Assembly: GCF_900105615.1 (NCBI RefSeq)
Contig: NZ_LT630003.1
Location: forward strand, 372,001-436,000
DNA length: 64,000 nucleotides
Direction of reading: 5' to 3'
Source of the DNA: Lacrimispora sphenoides JCM 1415
GTDB lineage: Bacteria; Bacillota; Clostridia; Lachnospirales; Lachnospiraceae
How positions within the stretch are numbered: position 1 is the stretch's first letter; every line of letters starts with the position of its first letter. The position numbers and the translations under genes are program-made. The notes below the pieces were generated by a model. That model saw nothing but the letters and a program-made list of their open reading frames with translations, ran no database searches and was not told where the DNA came from. Positions 1-8,923 of the stretch are shown one piece after another.

Positions 1-2
1 GT

Positions 3-3000
3 GAGGTATATGTGACCTCTGGATCAAGGTTTGACAGGGAAACCGTGGGCGGGGAGGACCGTTACTATCATCTGGTCTTATTGGCGGAGAATAACCAGGG
101 CTACCAGAACTTAATGAAGATTGTCTCAAAGGGCTTTGTAGATGGATTTTACTATAAACCAAGAGTGGATTATGAGATTTTAAAGGAATACAGTGAAGGG
201 ATCATTGCATTAAGTGCCTGTCTGGCAGGAGAGGTACAGAGGCTGGTCGGCCGCGGACAGTATGAGAAGGGAAGGGAAGCGGCCCTTCGCTATCAGGAAA
301 TATTCGGGAAGGGGAATTTCTTTCTGGAGCTTCAGGATCACGGAATACCGGCTCAGAATACGGTAAACCAGAACCTTTTACGGATGAGTCAGGAAACCGG
401 GATCGATTTGGTGGCCACCAATGATATCCACTATACCTATGCAGAGGATGCCACACCTCATGATATCCTGCTGTGTATTCAGACCGGAAAAAAGGTGGCG
501 GATGAGAACCGCATGCGCTACGAGGGGGGCCAATATTACTGCAAATCCGAAGAGGAGATGCGTACGCTCTTCTCCTATGCAGGAGAAGCCATTGACAACA
601 CTTACAAGATTGCAGAGCGCTGTAACGTAGAGATTGAGTTCGGCGTAACCAAACTGCCAAAGTACGATGTGCCGGATGGGTATGATTCCTGGTCCTATTT
701 AAACAAGCTATGCCTGGAGGGCTTTGAGCGCCATTATCCCCAGGATGACGGGGAACTAAAGGAAAGGCTTGATTATGAGCTGGATGTCATTCATACCATG
801 GGGTACGTGGATTATTTCCTGATCGTATGGGATTTCATTCATTACGCCAGGTCCCAGGATATTATCGTGGGGCCGGGACGGGGATCCGCAGCTGGGAGCA
901 TCGTGTCCTACTGTTTGGGGATCACGAACATCGACCCTATCCGCTATAACCTTCTGTTTGAGCGTTTCTTGAATCCGGAGCGAATTTCCATGCCTGATAT
1001 TGACGTGGATTTCTGCTTTGAACGGCGTCAGGAAGTTATCGACTATGTGGTCCGGAAGTATGGAAAGGACCAGGTGGTCCAGATCGTGACCTTTGGTACC
1101 CTGGCGGCCAAGGGTGTGGTAAGGGATGTAGGAAGGGTGCTGGACATGCCCTACGCCCGTTGCGACACCATAGCAAAGATGATCCCGGGAGACCTTGGCA
1201 TGACCCTTGAAAAGGCTTTAAAGCAAAGCCCTGACTTAAGAAATGCATACGAGGAAGATCCTGAGGTCAAATACCTCATTGACATGTCTATGCGTCTGGA
1301 AGGCCTGCCCAGGCACACGTCCATGCATGCTGCCGGAGTTGTGATCAGCCGGACTTCTGTGGATGAATATGTTCCTCTTTCCAGAGCAGCCGACGGAACC
1401 ATTACCACACAGTTTACCATGACGACTCTGGAAGAACTGGGGCTTTTAAAAATGGACTTCCTTGGGCTGCGCACTCTGACCGTTATTCAGAATGCGGTAA
1501 AGGGCATAGAGAAAAACAGGCAATTATCCATTGATATGGACCGGATCAATTATAATGACAAGGCAGTGCTGGATTCCATTGGTACCGGAAAGGACGATGG
1601 AGTGTTCCAGCTGGAAAGTTCCGGTATGAAGAGCTTTATGAAGGAGCTGAAACCGGGAAGCCTGGAAGATATTATTGCCGGAATATCCCTTTACCGCCCA
1701 GGTCCTATGGACTTTATTCCAAAGTATTTAAAGGGGAAGAACGACTTAAGCTCCATAACCTATGAATGCACCCAGTTAGAGCCCATCTTAGGTCCTACTT
1801 ATGGCTGTATCGTATACCAGGAGCAGGTAATGCAGATCGTAAGGGACCTTGCCGGATATACCATGGGCCGCAGCGACTTAGTGCGAAGAGCCATGTCAAA
1901 GAAGAAGACTTCTGTCATGGAAAAGGAACGGCAGAATTTTGTTTATGGGAATCCAGAAGAGGAAGTAACCGGGTGTATCTCCAATGGAATCGATGAAAAG
2001 ACGGCAAATCAAATCTATGACGAGATGATCGATTTTGCCAAATACGCCTTTAATAAGTCCCATGCGGCAGCTTATGCGGTGGTATCTTATCAGACCGCCT
2101 TTTTAAAATATTATTATCCCCAGGAATTTATGGCAGCACTTCTTACTTCGGTCATGGATAACGTAACAAAAGTATCCGAATATATATTAAGCTGCAGACA
2201 GATGGGAATCTCCATTCTTCCGCCGGATATTAACGAGGGAGAAAGCGGGTTTTCCGTTTCAGGAGGATCCATCCGCTACGGCTTGTCGGCCATTAAGAGC
2301 GTAGGAAAGTCCGTGGTAGAGCAGATCGTTGCGGAACGGGAACAAAATGGAATATTTCACGATATGGAAGATTTTATTGACCGGATGAGCAATAAAGAGG
2401 TCAATAAAAGGACTCTGGAAAATTTCATAAAATCCGGATCATTGGATACTCTTCCAGGTACAAGAAAGCAGAAGCTTTTGATTGCACCGGAGCTTTTGGA
2501 GCATAAAGCCAAGGAACGGAAAAATACCATGGAAGGCCAGATGACTCTGTTTGATATTGCAGGGGAAGAAGAAAAGAGCCATTTTCAGATTACGTTCCCT
2601 GATGTGGGAGAATTCATAAAGGAAGATCTTCTGGCATTTGAGAAGGAGACTCTTGGCATTTATTTAAGCGGTCATCCCATGGAAGCTTACGAAACCACCT
2701 GGAGAAATAATATTACCGCAACCACCATAGATTTTGTTGTGGACGAGGAAACTGGAGATGCCGGTGTTTCCGACGGTTCTTACGTGACCATCGGAGGTAT
2801 GATTACAGGAAAGACAGTAAAAACTACTAGAAACAACAAAATGATGGCATTTCTTATCCTGGAGGATCTGGCAGGATCCGTGGAAGTAATCGTGTTCCCC
2901 AAGGATTATGAGAGCAAGAGGGAGCTTTTTGTGGAAGACTCCAAGGTCTTCATACAAGGCAGGGTATCCGTGGGAGAGGATCCGGTGGGAAAACTGATCT

Positions 3001-3290
3001 GTGAGCGGGTAACTCCATTTTCAGCTCTGCCAAAGGAACTGTGGCTGAAATTCCCTGATAAGGAATCCTATATGGTGGTAGAACGGGAAATCTTAAATGA
3101 CCTAAAGGAATCAGAGGGCGATGATTCAGTCATCATCTATCTGGAAAAAGAACGGGCCAGAAAGGTTCTGCCGGCCAACCGGAACGTGAACGCGGGAGAT
3201 GGACTCCTGGATGCTCTGGTTAAAAAACTTGGTGAAAAAAATGTCAAGCTTATAGAAAAAAAACTTGAAAAGATTGGGAAAATGAATTAG
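3..3290 (+). CDS. dnaE: DNA polymerase III alpha subunit, 5' end outside window
   Basis: Catalytic subunit of the replicative DNA polymerase III. The reading frame is open to the left edge (residues EVYVTSGSRFDRE continue the PHP domain), so roughly the first 75-80 residues are missing; the GTG at 12 is internal, not a start. About 1,095 residues are visible. The polymerase catalytic motif PDIDVDF is present (Asp codons at about 996, 1002 and 1008), followed by palm/finger motifs such as FNKSHAAAYA, and a C-terminal OB-fold (around SYVTIGGMITGKTVKTT). There is no 3'-5' exonuclease domain inserted in the PHP domain, so this is the DnaE rather than the PolC type. pfkA follows 65 bases later, a common order in Firmicutes. 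Identification is firm. Confidence 0.97.
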   Translation, partial: EVYVTSGSRFDRETVGGEDRYYHLVLLAENNQGYQNLMKIVSKGFVDGFYYKPRVDYEILKEYSEGIIALSACLAGEVQRLVGRGQYEKGREAALRYQEIFGKGNFFLELQDHGIPAQNTVNQNLLRMSQETGIDLVATNDIHYTYAEDATPHDILLCIQTGKKVADENRMRYEGGQYYCKSEEEMRTLFSYAGEAIDNTYKIAERCNVEIEFGVTKLPKYDVPDGYDSWSYLNKLCLEGFERHYPQDDGELKERLDYELDVIHTMGYVDYFLIVWDFIHYARSQDIIVGPGRGSAAGSIVSYCLGITNIDPIRYNLLFERFLNPERISMPDIDVDFCFERRQEVIDYVVRKYGKDQVVQIVTFGTLAAKGVVRDVGRVLDMPYARCDTIAKMIPGDLGMTLEKALKQSPDLRNAYEEDPEVKYLIDMSMRLEGLPRHTSMHAAGVVISRTSVDEYVPLSRAADGTITTQFTMTTLEELGLLKMDFLGLRTLTVIQNAVKGIEKNRQLSIDMDRINYNDKAVLDSIGTGKDDGVFQLESSGMKSFMKELKPGSLEDIIAGISLYRPGPMDFIPKYLKGKNDLSSITYECTQLEPILGPTYGCIVYQEQVMQIVRDLAGYTMGRSDLVRRAMSKKKTSVMEKERQNFVYGNPEEEVTGCISNGIDEKTANQIYDEMIDFAKYAFNKSHAAAYAVVSYQTAFLKYYYPQEFMAALLTSVMDNVTKVSEYILSCRQMGISILPPDINEGESGFSVSGGSIRYGLSAIKSVGKSVVEQIVAEREQNGIFHDMEDFIDRMSNKEVNKRTLENFIKSGSLDTLPGTRKQKLLIAPELLEHKAKERKNTMEGQMTLFDIAGEEEKSHFQITFPDVGEFIKEDLLAFEKETLGIYLSGHPMEAYETTWRNNITATTIDFVVDEETGDAGVSDGSYVTIGGMITGKTVKTTRNNKMMAFLILEDLAGSVEVIVFPKDYESKRELFVEDSKVFIQGRVSVGEDPVGKLICERVTPFSALPKELWLKFPDKESYMVVEREILNDLKESEGDDSVIIYLEKERARKVLPANRNVNAGDGLLDALVKKLGEKNVKLIEKKLEKIGKMN

Positions 3291-3355
3291 AATACAACAT
3301 GTATGCAATGAAAAACTTACAATAACAGATATCCGTGAATCAGGAGGAAGCTACT

Positions 3356-4330
3356 ATGGCAAAACAAGTGAAAACCATCGGCGTATTAACCAGCGGCGGT
3401 GATGCACCAGGTATGAACGCTGCAATCCGCGCAATTGTCAGGACTGCAATCCATAAAGGATTGGAAGTAAAGGGAATCATGAGGGGATACGCAGGCCTTC
3501 TGCAGGAAGAAATTGTTGATATGAACAGCACCAGTGTATCCGATATTATTCACCGCGGAGGAACCGTTTTATATACAGCCAGATGTCAGGAGTTCACAAC
3601 TGCCGAAGGGCAGAAAAAGGGTGCTGAGATCTGCAGAAAACATAATATCGACGGCATTGTGGTCATCGGAGGAGATGGTTCATTCCGGGGAGCCGGTAAG
3701 CTTTCCGCGCTTGGGATCAATACCATTGGACTTCCTGGAACCATTGACTTAGATATTGCCTGTACGGATTACACCATAGGCTTTGATACGGCTGTCAACA
3801 CAGCCATGGAGGCCATTGATAAGGTACGTGATACATCCACTTCCCACGAGCGCTGCAGCATCATCGAGGTAATGGGACGTAATGCAGGCTATATTGCCCT
3901 TTGGTGCGGTTTTGCAAACGGCGCCGAGGACATTCTCTTGCCGGAGCGCTATGACGGCGATGAACAGGCCCTCATTAACCGTATCATAGAGAACAGAAAG
4001 CGGGGCAAAAAGCATCATATCATCATCAATGCAGAGGGCATCGGCCATTCCTCCTCTATGGCTAAGAGAATCGAGGCTGCCACAGGCATTGAGACCAGAG
4101 CTACCATCCTGGGCCATATGCAGAGAGGCGGCGCGCCTACCTGCAAGGACCGTGTCTATGCTTCCATTATGGGCGCAAGGGCAGTAGAGCTTCTGTGTGA
4201 GGGAAAAAGCAACCGTGTCGTAGGCTATAAGCACGGAGAATTCCAGGATTTCGATATTCAGGAAGCCCTCAGCATGACAAAGGACATCCCGGAAGACCAG
4301 TATCAGATCAGCAAGATGCTTGTAAGATAA
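3356..4330 (+). CDS. pfkA: ATP-dependent 6-phosphofructokinase
   Basis: Phosphorylates fructose 6-phosphate to fructose 1,6-bisphosphate in glycolysis, in the cytoplasm. The start chosen is the ATG at 3356, preceded by AGGAGG at 3342-3347; an upstream in-frame GTG would place the ribosome binding site inside the gene. The product is 324 residues, the usual length. LTSGGDAPGMNAAIR near the N terminus and GGDGS at 105-109 form the nucleotide site; glycine at 108 together with glycine in PGTID (127-131) is the ATP-type rather than the pyrophosphate-type signature. MGRNAGYIAL and GHMQRGGAP are also present. The active-site motif usually written TIDND reads TIDLD here (Leu132). It sits directly behind dnaE and 27 bases before the next gene, probably in one transcript. 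Confidence 0.96.
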   Translation: MAKQVKTIGVLTSGGDAPGMNAAIRAIVRTAIHKGLEVKGIMRGYAGLLQEEIVDMNSTSVSDIIHRGGTVLYTARCQEFTTAEGQKKGAEICRKHNIDGIVVIGGDGSFRGAGKLSALGINTIGLPGTIDLDIACTDYTIGFDTAVNTAMEAIDKVRDTSTSHERCSIIEVMGRNAGYIALWCGFANGAEDILLPERYDGDEQALINRIIENRKRGKKHHIIINAEGIGHSSSMAKRIEAATGIETRATILGHMQRGGAPTCKDRVYASIMGARAVELLCEGKSNRVVGYKHGEFQDFDIQEALSMTKDIPEDQYQISKMLVR

Positions 4331-4357
4331 TTGAGTCAGATTCAGCTGGAGGCGAAT

Positions 4358-4951
4358 ATGGAATATACGGTGATCAGGCAGAATTTTGAAAAACACGGGT
4401 TTTCCACACAGCTTTTTCCTACAAAAGAAGAAGCACGTGATTATCTTGTGGACGCTTTAAAGAACCAGACCATTGGATTTGGCGGAAGCGTGACCCTTTT
4501 GGAAATGGGTCTATATGAAGCACTGCTTAAGAACAATGCCGTGGTATGGCACAACAAGGTGCCTTCCAGAGAAGTGCGGCATCTGGCAAACTGCGCCAAT
4601 ATCTATATAACCAGCGCCAATGCCGTATCGGAGACCGGGCAGATCGTTAATATCGACGGAACTGGAAACCGGGTGGCTATGACCGCTTTTGGACCTCAGA
4701 CATGCTATTATGTTGTGGGCAAAAACAAAATTACCCCCAACTTGGAGGACGCCATTTACCGAAGCAGGAATGTGGCTGCTCCGCAAAATGCCCAAAGAAT
4801 CCATGCGAAGACGCCGTGCGCCCAAAAAGGAGATAAGTGCTATGACTGTAACAGCCCTGAACGGATCTGCCGAATAACGGCGGTGATCGACCGGGCTCCT
4901 ATGGGCATGAAGTGCGAAATCATCTTTGTGGATGAGGCACTGGGTTTTTAA
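4358..4951 (+). CDS. LUD-domain (LutC/YkgG-like, DUF162) protein
   Basis: A stand-alone LUD domain protein of about 197 residues. The family includes LutC/LldG subunits of lactate-utilisation complexes, but single-gene members have no settled role. The glycine-rich core GFGGSVTLLEMGLYEAL and the stretch SANAVSETGQIVNIDGTGNRVAM are typical of the family. A C-terminal segment contains CAQKGDKCYDCNSPERIC, four cysteines that could bind metal. The ATG at 4358 is preceded by GGAGG at 4348-4352; the TTG at 4331 lies before that site and is unlikely. No lutA or lutB neighbour is present, so a lactate role is not supported by context. Confidence 0.8.
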   Translation: MEYTVIRQNFEKHGFSTQLFPTKEEARDYLVDALKNQTIGFGGSVTLLEMGLYEALLKNNAVVWHNKVPSREVRHLANCANIYITSANAVSETGQIVNIDGTGNRVAMTAFGPQTCYYVVGKNKITPNLEDAIYRSRNVAAPQNAQRIHAKTPCAQKGDKCYDCNSPERICRITAVIDRAPMGMKCEIIFVDEALGF

Positions 4952-4972
4952 TGAAATGAAATAGAATGAATT

Positions 4973-5028
4973 GGCGAGAGCAAACGGGATTTTTAGTAAA
5001 TTCCCGGCTGTTTCCCGCCATTTTTTAT
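4973..5028 (+). terminator. Terminator after LUD gene
   Basis: A GC-rich imperfect hairpin with an inner stem CGGGA/TCCCG and outer arms GGCG/CGCC is followed by ATTTTTTATT. It lies between the LUD gene and the promoter of the next gene. Confidence 0.7.
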
Positions 5029-5048
5029 TGTCTGTTTTTTAATGCAAT

Positions 5049-5077
5049 TTGACAACCGGGTTTTTTCCGGTTATGCT
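5049..5077 (+). promoter_or_regulatory. Sigma-A-type promoter for GH105 gene
   Basis: TTGACA at 5049-5054 and TATGCT at 5072-5077 with a 17-base spacer, 72 bases before the GH105 start. The -35 is perfect and the -10 matches four of six positions. Confidence 0.6.
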
Positions 5078-5148
5078 TGTATTAAAATGACCATAGCGAA
5101 ACGAACGCTTAAGGGGAGAAAAGGGAAGAAAATAAGGAGAAGAAGAAC

Positions 5149-6285
5149 ATGGATGCAATTGAAAGGTATATCAATGAACTGATGGAGAAGAGTACACCGG
5201 ACCGTCCGTTATGGAACGTTGAGAAGCTGCTTCAGGGGGAGAAGACCGGATGGAATTACATAGACGGCTGTATGATCAAATCCATTTTAGAAATGTACGC
5301 CATTACCGGGGATTTAAAATATCTGAATTTTGCGGACACATTTATCGATTACAGGGTGAGAGAGGATGGGACCATTGACGGATATGATGTGGAAGAACGG
5401 AACATTGACAATGTCAATGCAGGAAAAACCCTGTTCGAGCTTTACGACCTGACGGGTAAGGAAAAATACAGAAAAGCCATTGATCTGGTTTACAGCCAGA
5501 TCGGAAAGATGCCGCGGACAAAAGAGGGAAACTTCTGGCATAAGAATATTTATCCAAACCAGGTTTGGCTTGACGGTCTGTACATGTGTCAGCCATTTTA
5601 TATGGAATACGAAACCCGGTTTAATCAAAAGGAAAACTGCGGCGATATTTACAGCCAGTTTGCCAATGCGATGAGGATCATGAGGGATACGGAAACCGGT
5701 CTTTACTACCATGCGTACGATTCTTCCAGAGAGATGTTCTGGTGTGACAAGGTGACCGGGCTGTCCCAGAATTTCTGGCTGAGAGCGTTGGGCTGGTACG
5801 CCATGGCTCTTTTAGATACCATGGACAAGTCAGATCCGTCGGATAAGGAAAGCTTAAAGGAGATGGAGGAAGCCTTCCGTGACCTGATAGACTCTATGTT
5901 AAAGTACCAGGATGAAAGCGGTATGTGGTATCAGGTGGTAAACTTAGGCGGCATGGACCGGAATTATCTGGAAACCAGCGGAAGCGCCATTTTCTCTTAT
6001 GCCATTTTAAAGGGAGTCCGTTTGGGTTATCTTCCGGAGTCCTATGCCGGTTCAGGCAAAAAGGCCTTTGAGGGAATCTGCAATACCTATCTTCATCTGG
6101 AAGAGGGGGATATAAGCCTGGGAGGAATCTGCCTGGTGGCCGGACTTGGCGGCAAAGAGAGAAGAGACGGAACTTTTGATTATTACATGTCCGAGCCCAT
6201 TGTTAAAGATGATGCCAAAGGGGTAGGACCCTTCCTTCTTGCCTATACGGAGATGAAAAGAACCGGCTGGGTATACAATCAATAA
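5149..6285 (+). CDS. GH105 unsaturated rhamnogalacturonyl/glycuronyl hydrolase
   Basis: Hydrolyses the unsaturated uronic acid left at the non-reducing end of pectin fragments by lyases (YteR/YesR family). At 378 residues it has normal family length and no signal peptide, so it is cytoplasmic. The (alpha/alpha)6-barrel motifs are visible: NIDNVNAGK with Asp87, QVWLDGLYMCQPFY with Asp142 (the general acid position known from YteR), QNFWLRALGWYAMAL, and SGSAIFSYAILKG. The ATG at 5149 has an upstream AGGAGAAG. It opens the pectin locus, with its own promoter at 5049, and ends convergent with the AraC gene. The exact sugar specificity (rhamnogalacturonan or another uronide) cannot be read from the sequence. 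Confidence 0.9.
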   Translation: MDAIERYINELMEKSTPDRPLWNVEKLLQGEKTGWNYIDGCMIKSILEMYAITGDLKYLNFADTFIDYRVREDGTIDGYDVEERNIDNVNAGKTLFELYDLTGKEKYRKAIDLVYSQIGKMPRTKEGNFWHKNIYPNQVWLDGLYMCQPFYMEYETRFNQKENCGDIYSQFANAMRIMRDTETGLYYHAYDSSREMFWCDKVTGLSQNFWLRALGWYAMALLDTMDKSDPSDKESLKEMEEAFRDLIDSMLKYQDESGMWYQVVNLGGMDRNYLETSGSAIFSYAILKGVRLGYLPESYAGSGKKAFEGICNTYLHLEEGDISLGGICLVAGLGGKERRDGTFDYYMSEPIVKDDAKGVGPFLLAYTEMKRTGWVYNQ

Positions 6286-6303
6286 AGAAACAGGAATATA
6301 AAT

Positions 6304-6339
6304 GGGGATTGGGTCCCGGATTACCGGGTTCCAATCCCC
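6304..6339. terminator. Hairpin between convergent GH105 and AraC genes
   Basis: GGGGATTGG and CCAATCCCC flank an inner CCCGG/CCGGG stem. The hairpin lies between two convergent genes and could serve both; the T-rich tail is weak on either side. Confidence 0.6.
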
Positions 6340-6347
6340 AAATCATA

Positions 6348-7214
6348 TTATCTTAAACTATTCTGTGAATATTTCTTCGGTGAAATCCCCACTTTTCTTG
6401 TAAAAGCTTTAAAAAAATTACTGTAGTCGTTAAACCCGCACATGCTGTAAACCTCATTGACGCTGTAGCCGCCTGACAGAAGTTTCTGGGCCAGTTCGAT
6501 GCGGCGGGAGATTATGTAGGAATTGATGGTTGTACCGGTGCTTTTCTTGAACAGCCTGCAAAGATAAGAGGTACTTAAATAAAAATGGGCCGCAATATCT
6601 CCGATGCTTAGCTGGGAATCGATGTTGTGGTGGATATAGGCGATGATGTCGGTCACCTTACTGCTGAAATACTGTTTCTGTTCTACCGATTCCTTTCCAA
6701 GAAAGGCCTCTGCAGCCAATTTTGTCATGAAAACCATATACTCGGCAAAGGCAGAACGTTCCACCACATCCTGACCGAATCCCTCTTCCACAGCTATTTT
6801 ATTAAAAAAATACATGAAATGCCGCTGCTGTCCATGGTTTAAGGCGATACGGTGGGAAAATCTCTCAGGTCTGTGGGTAAAACAGTAGGTCAGATCCGTC
6901 TGCGGCGTTGAGATGCTCTCCAGATAGGAGGGGTCTATGAATATAACAAAACGTTCCTGAGGGCTGGTGGTATCCATCTGCAGCAAATGATGCTTTTCAT
7001 ATTGGCTGATCATGAACAGGCTCCCCGGTTCAATCAGGTAATTTTTATTATCGATCAAGAATGTGCTGCCTCCGCTTAAGGAAAAGTGAAACTCGTGGCA
7101 GCGATGACTGTGCATGCTTAAAACTCCCAACTCGTTGTGGAGATGTACAATCGAGAATGACCGGGAGGCAATGCATTGATCTATTCCATCTGAAAAAGAG
7201 GTAAGTACTTTCAT
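6348..7214 (-). CDS. AraC-family transcriptional regulator
   Basis: A 288-residue AraC/XylS regulator: an N-terminal cupin-like sensor domain (HSHRCHEFHFSLSGGSTFLID around residues 36-57) and two helix-turn-helix motifs at the C terminus (SIGDIAAHFYLSTSYLCRLFKKSTG, then SVNEVYSMCGFNDYSNFFKAFTRKVGISPKKY). Such proteins bind a sugar or oligosaccharide and activate neighbouring catabolic genes. It is transcribed away from the ABC operon at 7445 and toward the GH105 gene, so it most likely activates one or both. The ligand is not known. Confidence 0.92.
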   Translation of the reverse strand: MKVLTSFSDGIDQCIASRSFSIVHLHNELGVLSMHSHRCHEFHFSLSGGSTFLIDNKNYLIEPGSLFMISQYEKHHLLQMDTTSPQERFVIFIDPSYLESISTPQTDLTYCFTHRPERFSHRIALNHGQQRHFMYFFNKIAVEEGFGQDVVERSAFAEYMVFMTKLAAEAFLGKESVEQKQYFSSKVTDIIAYIHHNIDSQLSIGDIAAHFYLSTSYLCRLFKKSTGTTINSYIISRRIELAQKLLSGGYSVNEVYSMCGFNDYSNFFKAFTRKVGISPKKYSQNSLR

Positions 7215-7295
7215 AAACCATAAATTCCTTAGCTATTTATACTAAAGTTATACCATAGGATGTCAATATTTGCAATGTTTTGTGCGAGATTTGAA

Positions 7296-7324
7296 ATGAA
7301 ATATAAGTAGATGGATGTTATAAT
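7296..7324 (+). promoter_or_regulatory. Promoter of the sugar ABC operon
   Basis: ATGAAA at 7296-7301 and a perfect TATAAT at 7319-7324 with a 17-base spacer. The LacI-type operator at 7341 begins 16 bases after the -10, where a bound repressor would block initiation or escape. Confidence 0.6.
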
Positions 7325-7340
7325 AAGGAAAAAGCTGAGT

Positions 7341-7352
7341 GTAAGCGCTTAC
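7341..7352. promoter_or_regulatory. LacI-family operator upstream of ABC operon
   Basis: Perfect 12-base palindrome GTAAGCGCTTAC. The identical sequence (with the same TGTAAGCGCTTACGC context) stands before the lacI gene at 17271, and a variant stands before uxaA. The central CG palindrome is the classic form bound by LacI/GalR-family dimers. A second near-palindrome AGTGG-AA-CCACT lies at 7379-7390. Confidence 0.8.
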
Positions 7353-7444
7353 GCAAACATGTTAAAAAATGTAGAAAAAGTGGAACCACTTACACAGGGC
7401 TTTGAAGAACTCAATTATGAGGGTAAGAAAAAGGAGAGAAAACT

Positions 7445-8827
7445 ATGAAAAAAATCAAACAGTGGGCTGCGATGGGGTTAGCAACTGTTATGACAGTGTC
7501 CTTAAGCGCCTGCGGCGGGGGAAAGAGCACAAGTGGGACAGCAGCTTCTACAGCGGCAGAGACAACTGCTGCAGCGGCAGGTGAAGCGACAACGGCGGAG
7601 CCAACTACTTCCGGAGAGCCGGTAGAGCTTAAGTTTTCCTGGTGGGGCGGCGATACCAGACATGCTGCAACAGAAGAAGCGATTAAGGCATTTGAAGCGA
7701 AATATCCAAACATCAAGGTGACCCCTGAGTATGGCGCATGGACCGGCTGGGAAGAGAAGCAGTCTTTAAATATTTTAGGCGGAAATGCTGCTGATGTTAT
7801 GCAGATCAACTGGAACTGGATCGAATCCTATAGCCAGGGCGGAACAGCATTTGCCAATCTGGAGGATTACTCCGATGTTCTTGATTTAAAACAGTTTACA
7901 CCGGAAAGCCTTGACCTCTGTAAGGTTGACAATAAGTTAATGGCTGTTCCGATTTCATTAACAGGACGTGTATTTTATTGGAATAAAACTGCATTTGAAG
8001 AAGTAGGCTGTGACATTCCTACTGATCTGGATTCCCTGTATGCAGCAGGTGCAGCATTTAAAGCAAAAGATCCGGATATGTATCCTTTAGCCCTTGGCGA
8101 ATACGATCGTATGATTTTAATGGTTTATTATCTGGAATCCAAGTACGGTAAAAACTGGGTTGAAGGCGGAGAGGTCAACTATACGGAAGATGAAGTTAAG
8201 GACGGAATGGATTTCATTACCGAACTGGAAACGAAGCATGTCATTCCGACGTTGGCAACCATTCAGGGTGATATGGCTGACTCTCTTGACAAGAATGCAA
8301 AATGGATCGATGGCAAGTATGCAGGTATCTTTGAGTGGGATTCCTCTGCTTCTAAATTCATGGCAGCACTGGAAGGCAGCGTAAACAAGCCTGGCCAAAA
8401 GTTCGTAGTCGGTGAGTTCGTTAAGATGGGCGATAACAACGGAGGCTTTACAAAGATTTCCATGGCATTTGCTGTTGCAGGTAATTCCAAGCATCCAAAG
8501 GAAGCAGCAATGTTAATCAACTTCTTGTTAAATGATGAGGAAGGCGTTAAGATCGTTTCCACAGAGAGAGGGATTCCTTGCTCTACAGAGGGCTTAAAGA
8601 TTCTTGAGGCGAACAAACTTGGCGATTCTCTGACCATTGAAGCTAATACAAAGGTTATGAATTACAGCAAGTTCAACTTAGACAGCAAGTTCGAGCACAA
8701 TGATTTAAAAGCAAATCCTGATGGCGTTTACTATAAAGTATTTGGTAAGTTAAGCACAGGGGAAATTGATTCCAAACAGGCAGCAAGTGAACTGATTAAG
8801 GGCATTACAGAGACTCTTGAGAGTTAG
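7445..8827 (+). CDS. Sugar ABC transporter substrate-binding lipoprotein
   Basis: Extracellular solute-binding protein (family 1) that captures an oligosaccharide for the permeases at 9596 and 10501. It has a lipoprotein signal: basic start, hydrophobic stretch, and lipobox LSAC with Cys23, then a Thr/Ala-rich linker. The mature domain opens with VELKFSWWGGDTRHAATEEAIKAFEAKYPNIKV, typical of this family. It is 460 residues long. The position between GH105, GH28 and uronate genes suggests a pectin-derived oligogalacturonide or rhamnogalacturonide as substrate; that is inference. No ATPase gene is in the cluster, so a shared MsmX/MsiK-type ATPase elsewhere probably energises it. Confidence 0.93.
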   Translation: MKKIKQWAAMGLATVMTVSLSACGGGKSTSGTAASTAAETTAAAAGEATTAEPTTSGEPVELKFSWWGGDTRHAATEEAIKAFEAKYPNIKVTPEYGAWTGWEEKQSLNILGGNAADVMQINWNWIESYSQGGTAFANLEDYSDVLDLKQFTPESLDLCKVDNKLMAVPISLTGRVFYWNKTAFEEVGCDIPTDLDSLYAAGAAFKAKDPDMYPLALGEYDRMILMVYYLESKYGKNWVEGGEVNYTEDEVKDGMDFITELETKHVIPTLATIQGDMADSLDKNAKWIDGKYAGIFEWDSSASKFMAALEGSVNKPGQKFVVGEFVKMGDNNGGFTKISMAFAVAGNSKHPKEAAMLINFLLNDEEGVKIVSTERGIPCSTEGLKILEANKLGDSLTIEANTKVMNYSKFNLDSKFEHNDLKANPDGVYYKVFGKLSTGEIDSKQAASELIKGITETLES

Positions 8828-8870
8828 TTAAGAATTCTGACAGTTTGAATAAGTGATACATATTTCATAC

Positions 8871-8896
8871 GAGCCGCCATAATTTTATGGCGGCTC
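8871..8896 (+). promoter_or_regulatory. Intercistronic hairpin after the binding-protein gene
   Basis: GAGCCGCCATAA/TTATGGCGGCTC forms a perfect stem with almost no loop and no T-tract. Hairpins at this place often stabilise the 5' mRNA segment so that binding protein is made in excess of the permeases. It may act that way here. Confidence 0.5.
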
Positions 8897-8923
8897 CCAT
8901 AAAGAAAAGGGCAGACAAAAGTT

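Noticed and set aside
3335..3355. GTG at 3335 as start of pfkA
   Set aside because: The AGGAGG site would then lie inside the gene; ATG 3356 gives the normal family length.
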